In this document: piece after piece, positions 40,077-49,211 of the stretch
Numbering within the stretch: position 1 is the stretch's first letter
Layout of the letters: each line of letters begins with the position of its first letter
From: Acidimicrobiaceae bacterium
GTDB lineage: Bacteria > Actinomycetota > Acidimicrobiia > Acidimicrobiales > Bog-793
Direction: 5' to 3'
NCBI GenBank assembly: GCA_003140595.1
Contig: PLKG01000098.1
Location: forward strand, 37,832-101,831
Length of the DNA stretch: 64,000 bases
The notes under the pieces: model-generated
Database searches by the model: none
Told to the model about the DNA's origin: nothing
Seen by the model: the letters and a program-made list of their open reading frames with translations, nothing else
Position numbers and translations under genes: made by a program

Positions 40077-40934
40077 TCAGCCCTGCTCAGCAACGCAGCG
40101 GTTCACGCAGCTGCCGATCCCCTCGATTGCGGTAGTCAGCACTTGACCGGCCGCGAGGAACACTTGCGGGTCGCGCCCGGCTCCAACGCCTCCTGGGGTT
40201 CCCGTCGAGATCAGGTCGCCTGGGCACAGTGTGGCGAACTGGCTGATGTAGCTGACAACTGCGGCCGGGCCGAACAAGAGGTCCGATGTGCGGCCGTGCT
40301 GCATCACAACGCCATCGACCTCGCAACGCACCTCGAGATCGGCGGCGTCACCGATCTCGTCCCCGGTCACCAGAACAGGACCGACCGGAGTCGAAGCGTC
40401 AAAGGCCTTGCCCTGCAGGTATTGCGTCGTCCTGGCTTGCCAGTCGCGCATGGACACGTCGTTGACGATCGTGTACCCGGCAATTGCGTCGCGAGCCTGC
40501 TCGAGGTTCGCGCGGCGGACGCGACGACCGATGATGACGCCCAGCTCAACCTCCCAGTCGACTGCGTCGGTGACCGACGGCAGGACGAGATCATCGTGCG
40601 CACCGATGAGGCCGGAGGCGAACTTGGCGAACAGCGTCGGATAGCTCGGAAACTCCCGCGACATTTCGAGGATGTGGGCCCGATAGTTCATCCCGACGCA
40701 GAAGATCTTCTCCGGATGCGGCACGAGCGGGGCAAACGACGCGTCCGCGAAGAGAACCGATCCGGTGGTCTCGAGGTCCGCCACCGTATCTCTCTGCGAC
40801 GCCGGGTTCATCGAGGTGAACAGGGCACCGACATCCGGAGCCCTCAACAGCAGCAGCCGGTCTCCTTCAATGCGCGCGGCGCGGGTGCCCTCTGTCGTCC
40901 GGACGGTGGCCAGCCTCATATCAGCTCCTGACAC
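40077..40934 (-). CDS. Fumarylacetoacetate hydrolase family protein
   Basis: KIFCVGMNYRAHILEMSREFPSYPTLFAKF...DAVDWEVELGVIIGRRVRR...GYTIVNDVSMRDWQ...PGDLISTGTPGGVGAGRDP. Confidence 0.95.
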   Translation of the reverse strand: MSGADMRLATVRTTEGTRAARIEGDRLLLLRAPDVGALFTSMNPASQRDTVADLETTGSVLFADASFAPLVPHPEKIFCVGMNYRAHILEMSREFPSYPTLFAKFASGLIGAHDDLVLPSVTDAVDWEVELGVIIGRRVRRANLEQARDAIAGYTIVNDVSMRDWQARTTQYLQGKAFDASTPVGPVLVTGDEIGDAADLEVRCEVDGVVMQHGRTSDLLFGPAAVVSYISQFATLCPGDLISTGTPGGVGAGRDPQVFLAAGQVLTTAIEGIGSCVNRCVAEQG

Positions 40935-41025
40935 GAACTGGCGAATGCACAGGTGTCAGCCTAAACAACCACGCCACAGGGCCCCTCACCGCAAGGAGAC
41001 GCCGAAACGTTGCCTCCAAGCGCCG

Positions 41026-41997
41026 CTAGCGGCGCTGCAAGCAACCAACGACAAGCTGCTGCTCGGTCCTTGTCGCCAGTTCCATCGACATACCGCAGTC
41101 AGGCATGAGCACCTCCCGGCCGACGCTGACAACAGCTTCCCAGACCACGCTCTCACCGCTCGTCTCCTCGACGACGAGCTCGGTACGGCCGTCTCCGAGT
41201 TCGGCGCCGCGTCTCTTCATGTCGAAAAGGGGCCACCCGACCTCGCGCGCCACCGCACGCTCGAGCGCCTGGACCGCCGGAGATGCCATCCCCGCACAGC
41301 CCCGGTAACGCGGCAGGAGATCGCCGACCGGTCCGATGCGGTGCACAATCCTGACCAGGGTGTCTTTGTCGCAGAACGCCCACGCGGTGCCCTGCGGCAA
41401 GACCAACGCCGTTGCCGCAAAGCGGTGCCCCCCCGTGTGGCTGGTCCTCCACAACCTCACATCGTCCCCGAGCTGGCGATGGTCTGCCAGCAGCTCCTGG
41501 GCCAGCGCCGTCCCCAAGGACCCGCAACATCGGTCGCGTCTTCCGTGGGTGCAGACGAGTACGTCGGTCGTCTCCTCCGAACATGGCTGCTCGTCGAGAA
41601 TGGCCAGTGCCGCCGCGATGACGTCGCGTGGTCCGACGACGAGCTCGGTCCTCTCGAACCGTGCGCCTCCGCCGTCCGGCCACCGATAGGCGATGATCCG
41701 TCTCGACCCTCCTCCAGAAGCAGGCACGAGACCTTGAAGGCGCAACCCCTCGCGCCTGACCAGTGACACCACGGGTTCGAGCGCCGGATCCTCACTCAGG
41801 TCCCGCGGCCAGGGAAGTGGCCATTCGAGAAGTAAGTAACCGCGATAACAGCCTGCCGTGCCGATCGGATCGAGCTTCTGGTCGCGAGCCCAAGACGAGC
41901 AAAGCACCCTAGAAGCGGAAGCAAGCGGAACTTCCGGTCCGTTGCTGGTGGTCACTTGCGGGACCCTACCCGCCCTCGTGCCGCGGCACATCGGCAC
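41026..41997 (-). CDS. Sucrase/ferredoxin-like (thioredoxin-like [2Fe-2S]) family protein
   Basis: CSSWARDQKLDPIGTAGCYRGYLLLEWPLPWPRDL...VCTHGRRDRCCGSLGTALAQEL...SHTGGHRFAATALVLPQG. Confidence 0.9.
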   Translation of the reverse strand: MPMCRGTRAGRVPQVTTSNGPEVPLASASRVLCSSWARDQKLDPIGTAGCYRGYLLLEWPLPWPRDLSEDPALEPVVSLVRREGLRLQGLVPASGGGSRRIIAYRWPDGGGARFERTELVVGPRDVIAAALAILDEQPCSEETTDVLVCTHGRRDRCCGSLGTALAQELLADHRQLGDDVRLWRTSHTGGHRFAATALVLPQGTAWAFCDKDTLVRIVHRIGPVGDLLPRYRGCAGMASPAVQALERAVAREVGWPLFDMKRRGAELGDGRTELVVEETSGESVVWEAVVSVGREVLMPDCGMSMELATRTEQQLVVGCLQRR

Positions 41998-42212
41998 GAC
42001 CCGATCGGGAGCGACACCGCCGGAACGGCTCGACGTAGCTCACCAGCAACGGCGCGGTCTTCCCAACATCGGGCGGGCACAACCCGACCCTCACGATCAT
42101 GGCAACGGCGCTCCGCCGGGCGACGGTGTGGGCGGGCGCCTGACCCCGCGTCAGGAGCCGTCATGACGCCTGGGCCTAGACTGCGAATGACGGATCACTT
42201 GGAGGAGCGGCA

Positions 42213-42269
42213 ATGAATCAGATGTATTTGAGCCGTTTCTCCAGCCCGAGTGCCAAGTGGCACGTGTGA
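42213..42269 (+). CDS. Candidate 18-aa small ORF (MNQMYLSRFSSPSAKWHV) upstream of hypE
   Basis: ATG preceded by GGAGGAGCGG; its TGA overlaps the GTG of the next small ORF (GTGTGAGC). Confidence 0.35.
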   Translation: MNQMYLSRFSSPSAKWHV

Positions 42270-42382
42270 GCACCTCTGAGGCACGAGAGCCTGAGCCCGT
42301 GAGCGCCGGCCGGCTATCGGTGACTGACGACGCGCTCGGCCCGGACCACCAGGAACAACTCGAGCCCGAGGAGGCACGTTGA
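42266..42382 (+). CDS. Candidate 38-aa small ORF upstream of and overlapping hypE
   Basis: VSTSEAREPEPVSAGRLSVTDDALGPDHQEQLEPEEAR*; ends in TTGA overlapping the hypE TTG start. Confidence 0.35.
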   Translation: MSTSEAREPEPVSAGRLSVTDDALGPDHQEQLEPEEAR

Positions 42383-43527
42383 CCGAGGAGGATACAGGCC
42401 AGGACAAGTCGGAGACCGCTGCAGCAGCACAAGCGACACCGGGTGGGACTGTGAGCGGGCGAGAAGCCGGCGTTCTCGAGCGTATCGAGGCCTTCCGGCG
42501 GCGCCGGCCCAGGTTCCGGGATGACTTCGTCACCTTGGCGCACGGGGCCGGGGGCAAAGCGTCAGCCGCGTTGATCGATGCCGTGTTCTTGGATGCCTTC
42601 GGCGGTCTCGAGAGGCCACCGCTGACCGACGCGGCGCTCATCGCGCTTGCGGGCGGCGAGACGATCGCATTCACCACCGACTCGTTCGTGGTGAAGCCGC
42701 TTCGTTTCCCTGGTGGATCGATCGGCCACCTCGCCGTCCACGGGACGGTCAACGATCTTGCCGTGATGGGTGCTCGCCCTCGCTGGCTCTCAGCTGCCTT
42801 CGTCATCGAAGAGGGCTTCGCCATCAGCGAGCTCCGCAAAATTGTCGCCGACATGTCCGAGGCTGCCGCGGCTGCCGAGGTGACGATCGTGACCGGGGAT
42901 ACCAAGGTCGTCGGCCGAGGCGCAGCCGACGGGCTCTATGTGACGACGGCAGGCATCGGAATCGTTCCTCCTGGCCGCAGACTGGGAGCCAACCTCGTCG
43001 AGCGCGGCGATCGCATTCTCATCTCCGGCACCATTGCCGATCACGGGATGGCCGTGATGCTGGCCAGAGGCGACCTCGCTCTCGAGGCGGACCTGAAGTC
43101 CGACACCGCGCCCCTCAACGAACTCGTCGAGGCCTTGTTCTCGGCCGCTCCATCGACGCGCTGGCTTCGAGACCCGACCCGCGGTGGTGTCGGGACGGTC
43201 TGCAACGAACTGGCCCACGACACTGGCCTGGCCGTCGTGTTGGACGAGTCCGCCCTTCCAATCGATCCTGCCGTAGCCGGGGCTTGCGACCTGCTGGGAA
43301 TCGACCCGCTGTATGTCGCCAACGAAGGCAAGCTCCTGGCGGTCGTCGCCGCCAAGGAGGCCGATGCAGCGGTCGCAGCTCTGCGCCGTCATCGACTCGG
43401 GTCCGATGCGACACTCATAGGCGACATCCGCGCCGAGCCCCAGGGCATCGTCGTCCTACGGACGTCCTTCGGGGGAACAAGGATTGTCGACATGCTGGTC
43501 GGCGATCCGTTGCCGCGGATCTGCTAG
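42379..43527 (+). CDS. hypE: Hydrogenase expression/formation protein HypE
   Basis: LAHGAGGKASAALIDAVFLDAF, FTTDSFVVKPLRFPGGSIGHLAVHGTVNDLAVMGARP, and terminal DPLPRIC with the conserved C-terminal Cys. Confidence 0.97.
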   Translation: MTEEDTGQDKSETAAAAQATPGGTVSGREAGVLERIEAFRRRRPRFRDDFVTLAHGAGGKASAALIDAVFLDAFGGLERPPLTDAALIALAGGETIAFTTDSFVVKPLRFPGGSIGHLAVHGTVNDLAVMGARPRWLSAAFVIEEGFAISELRKIVADMSEAAAAAEVTIVTGDTKVVGRGAADGLYVTTAGIGIVPPGRRLGANLVERGDRILISGTIADHGMAVMLARGDLALEADLKSDTAPLNELVEALFSAAPSTRWLRDPTRGGVGTVCNELAHDTGLAVVLDESALPIDPAVAGACDLLGIDPLYVANEGKLLAVVAAKEADAAVAALRRHRLGSDATLIGDIRAEPQGIVVLRTSFGGTRIVDMLVGDPLPRIC

Positions 43528-43532
43528 CGCTG

Positions 43533-45848
43533 GTGAGCAAGGTACGTCAGCTCACCGAGCGCAGGCGAGTGAGGGTGACCGGGACGGTGCAGGGCGTGGG
43601 CTTTCGCCCTTTCGTGTTCCGCCACGCGGTAGCCCTCGGGCTCGTCGGCTTCGTGCTGAACGACTCCTCCGGTGTACTCATCGACGTCGAAGGCGAGCGG
43701 GCCGGCGTGGCCGAGCTTTGTCGCCTGCTCAGCGAGGACCCACCGCCGCTCGCCCGGGTCACCTCGGTCGACTGGTCCGTGCTCCCTCTGGACGGGACCT
43801 CTTACAGCTTCCGCATCGTCGAAAGTGCCGCCGCGCGAGTCCCAAACGTGGCCGTCAGTGTTGACAGCGCGACCTGCGACGACTGCCTTTGCGAGGTGGA
43901 CGACCCGCACGACCGACGACACGGCTATCCCTTCACCAACTGCACGAACTGTGGGCCGCGCTACACGATCGTGCTGTCAGTCCCCTACGACCGACCCGCC
44001 ACGACCATGGCCGCTTTCAAGATGTGCACCGAGTGCCAAGCAGAGTACGACGACCCGACAAATCGGCGCTTCCACGCACAGCCGAACGCTTGTGCCTCCT
44101 GTGGTCCTCACGTCACGTTCTACGACCCGGCTGGAAGGCCCGTGGCCCAAGGCGTTGCCGCTCTCGCCGCGGTGGCCGAAGCACTCTGCGCGGGCCGGAT
44201 CCTCGCCGTGAAAGGCATCGGTGGCTACCACTTGGCCTGCGACGCGACCAATCACGAGGCGGTGGCCGAGCTCCGGCGCCGCAAGTCGAGGGATGACAAG
44301 CCCTTCGCCCTCATGGTCGGGGACCTGGAGATTGCACGATCTTTGTGTGTGCTCGATCCACAGGCCGTGTCCGCTCTCTGCAGTGTCGCGCGGCCCATCG
44401 TGCTCGCCGGCCGTAGACCGGATACCTCGATCGCCGACGAAGTTGCACCGGGAATGCCCGACCTGGGACTGATGCTTCCTTACACCCCTTTGCACCACAT
44501 TCTCATGGCCAAGGTAGCGAGGCCGCTCGTGCTGAGCAGCGGCAACCAGTCCGACGACCCGATCGCTCACACCGACGGCGACGCCTTTTCCCGCCTCGGC
44601 CCCATGGTCGACGGTGTGTTGGCACACAACCGGCTGATTCATATCCGCTGTGACGATTCGGTCGTCCGAGCATCGGGGCGTCGCGTACAGATGGTCAGGA
44701 GGTCCCGAGGCTACGTGCCAGAGGCATTGCCCCTCCCCGTCAAGGCGGCGCGCCAAGTTCTCGCCGTGGGTGCCGAGTTGAAGAACACCGTCTCGGTGGC
44801 CAAGGAGTCCTTTGTCGTATGCAGCCACCACATCGGAGACCTCGGACACTTGGCGACCTATCAGGCATTCCTGCAGGCGACGGTTCACCTGTGCCGATTA
44901 TTCGGGATCGAGCCTGAAGTCGTCGCCCATGATCTGCACCCGGAGTACCTGTCGACCAAGCACGCGCTCGACCTCGATCTCGAGCCGTGGCCCGTCCAAC
45001 ATCACCACGCACACATCGCCTCGTGCCTGGCCGAACACGGCCACACGGACACCGTGCTCGGGGTCGCCTTCGACGGACTCGGCTACGGCACAGACGGGAC
45101 GATGTGGGGCGGGGAGTTCCTCATCGCCGACTTCAACGGCTTCGAACGGGCCGCCCATCTGCGGCAGGTTGCGATGCCGGGCGGGGCTGCGGCTGTTCGC
45201 GAACCGTGGCGGATGGCTCTCTCGTGGACCGCGTGTTCTCTCGGCATCGACGCGGCCGCGCGGCTCGGCGCCCGACTCGATCCACGGTGGAGCCAGATCC
45301 TGCCCCTGGCTGTTGGGGACGGCGAACGATACGGATCGATCCTCACCTCGAGCGCCGGCCGACTGTTCGACGCCGTCGCTGCCCTGGTCGGCCTCCGATC
45401 CCGGGTCACATATGAGGGCCAGGCAGCGATCGAGCTCGAGGCGCTCGCGCGGTCGGTGCCTCGGGCGTCGGCTCCCAACTACCCGACCGAGATCCTGGAG
45501 GCGGCCGGCCCCGACGGCCTCGACGTGCTCGACCCGTCACCACTGATCGCCACGGTGCTGAGGGAGACCCAAGAGGGGACCGACCGCTCCGAGATCGCCG
45601 CGGGGTTCCACGAGGGCCTCGGGCGCGCCACTGCCGCTCTGGCGGCGCGTCTCGCCCGCAGGCACGGACTCGACACGGTCGCACTCAGCGGAGGGGTGTT
45701 CCAGAACGTGCGCTTCAGCAACATCGTCGAGGACGCCCTCACCGCCGATGGGCTCAGCGTCCTCGTGCATGAGTCGGTTCCGCCGAACGACGGCGGGATC
45801 AGCATCGGACAGGCGGCGATCGCCGCGCTGGGAACCCGTCCGGACTGA
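43533..45848 (+). CDS. hypF: Carbamoyltransferase HypF
   Basis: Acylphosphatase domain VTGTVQGVGFRPFVFRHA, zinc-finger motifs CDDCLCEV...CTNCGPR...CTECQAEY...CASCGP, YrdC-like and Kae1-like (HHHAHIASCLAEHG, ALSGGVFQN) domains. Confidence 0.97.
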   Translation: MSKVRQLTERRRVRVTGTVQGVGFRPFVFRHAVALGLVGFVLNDSSGVLIDVEGERAGVAELCRLLSEDPPPLARVTSVDWSVLPLDGTSYSFRIVESAAARVPNVAVSVDSATCDDCLCEVDDPHDRRHGYPFTNCTNCGPRYTIVLSVPYDRPATTMAAFKMCTECQAEYDDPTNRRFHAQPNACASCGPHVTFYDPAGRPVAQGVAALAAVAEALCAGRILAVKGIGGYHLACDATNHEAVAELRRRKSRDDKPFALMVGDLEIARSLCVLDPQAVSALCSVARPIVLAGRRPDTSIADEVAPGMPDLGLMLPYTPLHHILMAKVARPLVLSSGNQSDDPIAHTDGDAFSRLGPMVDGVLAHNRLIHIRCDDSVVRASGRRVQMVRRSRGYVPEALPLPVKAARQVLAVGAELKNTVSVAKESFVVCSHHIGDLGHLATYQAFLQATVHLCRLFGIEPEVVAHDLHPEYLSTKHALDLDLEPWPVQHHHAHIASCLAEHGHTDTVLGVAFDGLGYGTDGTMWGGEFLIADFNGFERAAHLRQVAMPGGAAAVREPWRMALSWTACSLGIDAAARLGARLDPRWSQILPLAVGDGERYGSILTSSAGRLFDAVAALVGLRSRVTYEGQAAIELEALARSVPRASAPNYPTEILEAAGPDGLDVLDPSPLIATVLRETQEGTDRSEIAAGFHEGLGRATAALAARLARRHGLDTVALSGGVFQNVRFSNIVEDALTADGLSVLVHESVPPNDGGISIGQAAIAALGTRPD

Positions 45849-45866
45849 TAAGTCCTGGTTGCAGGT

Positions 45867-46994
45867 CTAGCGGGAGCCGCCCATGCTGACGGCCACTTCC
45901 CTGTGCAGGCGTCCGAAGTTGTAATAGGCAGCACAAGCACCTTCGGAGGAGACCATGCAAGTGCCGATCGGGGTCTCCGGAGTGCAGGCGGTGCCGAACA
46001 CTTTGCACTCCCACGGCTTGAGCGCACCCTTCAGAACTTCGCCGCACTGACACGCCTTCGGATCTGCGACGCGTACACCCGGCACGTCGAAAAGAAGCTC
46101 CGCGTCCCACTTCGCGAACTCCGGCCTGAGCTTGAGGGCGCTCTCGGGGATGAATCCAAGCCCGCGCCATTCAAACTGCGGCCGGACCTCGAAGACCTCG
46201 TGCAGTATGGCGAGCGCCCGCGGATTGCCGGCCTCGCTCACACAGCGCGTGTACTGGTTCTCGACACAACAACGACCCTCGCTGATCTGGGTCAGCAACA
46301 TCGCGATTGCCTGAAGGATGTCCAGGGGCTCGAATCCGGCCGTAACGATCGGCTTGCCGTACTCATCGGGGACGAAACGGTACGGTCGCTGGCCGATGAC
46401 CGTCGATACGTGGCCCGGCCCGATGAAACCGTCGAGGCTGAGGTCAGGGGAATCGAGAATGGCCCTCATCGGGGGCACGATCGTCACGTGGTTCGAAAAG
46501 ACGCTGAAGTTCGCGACCCCGTCCCGCCTCGCCTTTAGCAGGGTCGCAGCCGTCGAGGGAGACGTGGTCTCAAAGCCCACCGCTAAGAACACGACCGGTC
46601 GCTCCGGATTATTCCCGGCGACCTGCAGCGCGTCGAGCGGTGAATAGACGATCCGGACGTCCGCCCCTTGTGCCTTGGCACCAAGCAAAGAGCCGTGCGA
46701 ACCGGGCACGCGCATCATGTCGCCGAAAGCAGTGAAGATGACCCCTGGCACCTGCGCCACCGCGATCGCGTCGTCGATTCGACCCATCGGGATGACGCAC
46801 ACGGGGCAACCGGGGCCATGCACCAGCTCGACAGAAGTCGGGAGAAGGTTCTCGATTCCGTGACGGTAGATGGTGTGGGTATGTCCTCCACACACCTCCA
46901 TGAACTTCTTGTGCCCGCCCCCTGCCAACTCAGTGATACGAGCCACCAGGGCGCGGGCAGCCGCCGGGTCCCTGTACTCATCGACAAATCGCAT
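45867..46994 (-). CDS. hypD: Hydrogenase formation protein HypD
   Basis: KKFMEVCGGHTHTIYRHGIENLLPTSVELVHGPGCPVCVIPMGRID...ENQYTRCVSEAGN...GTCMVSSEGACAAYYNFGR. Confidence 0.97.
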   Translation of the reverse strand: MRFVDEYRDPAAARALVARITELAGGGHKKFMEVCGGHTHTIYRHGIENLLPTSVELVHGPGCPVCVIPMGRIDDAIAVAQVPGVIFTAFGDMMRVPGSHGSLLGAKAQGADVRIVYSPLDALQVAGNNPERPVVFLAVGFETTSPSTAATLLKARRDGVANFSVFSNHVTIVPPMRAILDSPDLSLDGFIGPGHVSTVIGQRPYRFVPDEYGKPIVTAGFEPLDILQAIAMLLTQISEGRCCVENQYTRCVSEAGNPRALAILHEVFEVRPQFEWRGLGFIPESALKLRPEFAKWDAELLFDVPGVRVADPKACQCGEVLKGALKPWECKVFGTACTPETPIGTCMVSSEGACAAYYNFGRLHREVAVSMGGSR

Positions 46995-47086
46995 GATGTC
47001 CCTCCCTCACCGGCAGGCGACTCCTCGGCAACCTGGGAGCCACCCGATTGCGGTGGCTCGCGCCGCACATGCCGCGTTGTGTCGCG

Positions 47087-47359
47087 CTACGCAATCCGCG
47101 ATTCGGCGACCGCTTGAACTTCGTCGGCGTAGACCTGACCCATGAGCTGTAGGTCCTCCAGGGCCCGACGCGCCTCTTCCTCGTCGATCTTGGCCATGGC
47201 AAAACCGACGTGGATGAGCACCCAGTCGCCCGGTACCACGTTCTCGTCCTCCAGGAGGTCGATGTTGACGTTGCGACGCACGCCCGCAACGTCGACCTTC
47301 GCCAAGTGTCGATTCGATTCGAGGAGCTCGACTACCTCACCGGGGATCCCCAGGCACAC
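47087..47359 (-). CDS. hypC: HypC/HybG/HupF family hydrogenase chaperone
   Basis: VCLGIPGEVVELLESNRHLAKVDVAGVRRNVNIDLLEDENVVPGDWVLIHVGFAMAKIDEEEA; GTG start; conserved Cys2. Confidence 0.96.
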   Translation of the reverse strand: MCLGIPGEVVELLESNRHLAKVDVAGVRRNVNIDLLEDENVVPGDWVLIHVGFAMAKIDEEEARRALEDLQLMGQVYADEVQAVAESRIA

Positions 47360-47594
47360 GGTTGCTTCCTCCTCCGGACTCGACACTCGAATAGCTCGAG
47401 GATCAGATCGTCCCCGTCCTGTTTGACTGAGACTACCGGCCACAGCAACAACGAAGGGCTGGCGACGCGATCCTCCTGGCTGAGGGTGGTCGAGCTCCCG
47501 ACGACCCAGCTCATCACGCTAGGGGACCGTTCGGACACTATCCGTCAACGTTCCCGCAGGGATGCAGGTACGATCTGGCCAAGAGACCACCTCG

Positions 47595-48089
47595 ATGGCG
47601 CATGGGGGCAGGGTGAGCAGCGAACGTGAGTTTCGTAGCGGGCGAGCCGTAGGGGCAGCACGTCGGCCGACCGGACCCGTGGTCAGTCTCGTCATCGTCG
47701 CTGGATCGGCGTTACTCCTCGCGTCCGCGGCCATCCATCTGCACCTTTGGGCTGACGGCTACAGGTACAAGGCGACGATCGGCCCACTTTTCTTCGCGCA
47801 GGGCGTCGCTGGAGTCCTGCTCTCGTTGGCAATCGCACTGGTCCGGCGTGTCTCGGTCGCCGTGCTCGGAGCTCTGTTCGCGGCAGGCACGATCGCGGCG
47901 TTGCTCGTATCGGTTCACACGGGCCTATTCGGCTACAGATCCTCCATAAACGCACCGTGGGCCATGACAACCGTCGTCATAGAAGCGACTGCCGCGGTGG
48001 TGCTCCTCGTCGGCGGCGGCCTCGCGGTGATGGTTGAGAGAGCTCATATCCGACGCTGGCGATCCCTTCTCAAGAAACGGCCATCGTGA
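47595..48089 (+). CDS. Small integral membrane protein (about 4 TM), hypothetical
   Basis: Hydrophobic stretches VVSLVIVAGSALLLASAAIHL, IGPLFFAQGVAGVLLSLAIAL, VAVLGALFAAGTIAALLVSV, TTVVIEATAAVVLLVGGGLAV. Confidence 0.7.
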   Translation: MAHGGRVSSEREFRSGRAVGAARRPTGPVVSLVIVAGSALLLASAAIHLHLWADGYRYKATIGPLFFAQGVAGVLLSLAIALVRRVSVAVLGALFAAGTIAALLVSVHTGLFGYRSSINAPWAMTTVVIEATAAVVLLVGGGLAVMVERAHIRRWRSLLKKRPS

Positions 48090-48096
48090 AGTGCCT

Positions 48097-48540
48097 TCAG
48101 CTGTTGCCACTTATGCGTTCGGGGGTCACGAACACAGCGGTGCGCCCCTCGGCCGCCATCACCCGGTCGAATTCATCCCAGTCCTGGTGAGTGCCACCTG
48201 CGGCGACAAAGACACGCCGGAGCAGCCTCGAAAGCTGCGAAGCGCCGAAGTCCTCAGGCCGGTCCTGAGGCCCCACCAGCTGGACAGGGCCCTCGACCGC
48301 GATCCAGTCGGCTCCGTGGCGGAACACAGTCACCGCTCTTCCGCTACCGCGCAGATGGTGAAGCTTGCGCGCTGCCGCAGCGACGACAAAGCCGATGCAG
48401 GCATCCCCCGAGATCGGCGAGTCGAGGACGCCAGCCTTGACTACAGATGCGTGGATCGTCCCGTCGGACCGAGCCGTTGTGACTACGGCGAAGGAGTCCT
48501 GTTCGGCAAGGCTCCGGACGTGATCTAGGTCGTTCGGCAT
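48097..48540 (-). CDS. Pyridoxamine 5'-phosphate oxidase-like / F420-dependent family protein
   Basis: LAEQDSFAVVTTARSDGTIHASVVKAGVLDSPISGDACIGFVVAAAARKLHHLRGSGRAVTVFRHGADWIAVEG. Confidence 0.85.
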   Translation of the reverse strand: MPNDLDHVRSLAEQDSFAVVTTARSDGTIHASVVKAGVLDSPISGDACIGFVVAAAARKLHHLRGSGRAVTVFRHGADWIAVEGPVQLVGPQDRPEDFGASQLSRLLRRVFVAAGGTHQDWDEFDRVMAAEGRTAVFVTPERISGNS

Positions 48541-48671
48541 ATCTCCTCCTGAATCGCTGCGTGCATGATGCCGCAGCAAGGCGGCTCACGTCGCTTCGGC
48601 AGGCGACCGGCGGCCGGCCACCCTCGGGTACCAAGCGGCTGCGCTCGCCACGGACCGCTAGCGTCCGACCC

Positions 48672-49205
48672 ATGACGAACACCTGGATGGCACCGACAGT
48701 CGTGCGGACAGAGCCCACTCGCACTGGTGGGGACAGGGAATCGCTCGAACAGTGGCTGGATTTCCATCGCGACACGCTGCTCAGCAAGTGTGCCGGGCTG
48801 ACTGCAGTCCAACTGAAGGCACGCCCGGTCCCACCGTCGGCCCTATCGCTGCTGGGCCTGGTCCGTCACATGGCCGAGGTCGAACGCTGGTGGTTCCGCA
48901 TTCACGCGGGCAACGACCAGATCGGCTTCCAGTACTCGACCGACGACAACCAGGATGGAGATTTCGACGATCTCGATGCCGCCGACGCGCCAGGCGACAT
49001 CGAGACCTTCCGGCGCGAAGTCGAGGCGGCGCGAGAAGCAGTGCGCGACAAGCAGCTCGAAGACGTGGTCGCAAGCCACGGCCAAGATCCCCAACAAAGG
49101 CGCAACATCCGCTGGATCTACCTGCACATGATCGAGGAGTACGCGAGGCACAACGGTCACGCCGACTTGATCCGCGAACGCATCGACGGCGCGGTCGGCG
49201 ATTGA
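48672..49205 (+). CDS. DinB/DUF664 family protein
   Basis: LEQWLDFHRDTLLSKCAGLTAVQLKARPVPPSALSLLGLVRHMAEVERWWF...RRNIRWIYLHMIEEYARHNGHADLIRERIDGAVGD. Confidence 0.92.
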   Translation: MTNTWMAPTVVRTEPTRTGGDRESLEQWLDFHRDTLLSKCAGLTAVQLKARPVPPSALSLLGLVRHMAEVERWWFRIHAGNDQIGFQYSTDDNQDGDFDDLDAADAPGDIETFRREVEAAREAVRDKQLEDVVASHGQDPQQRRNIRWIYLHMIEEYARHNGHADLIRERIDGAVGD

Positions 49206-49211
49206 CCTGTC

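Noticed and set aside
43977-44888. 303-aa minus ORF antisense to hypF
   Set aside because: Shadow ORF; hypF motifs on the sense strand are unambiguous.
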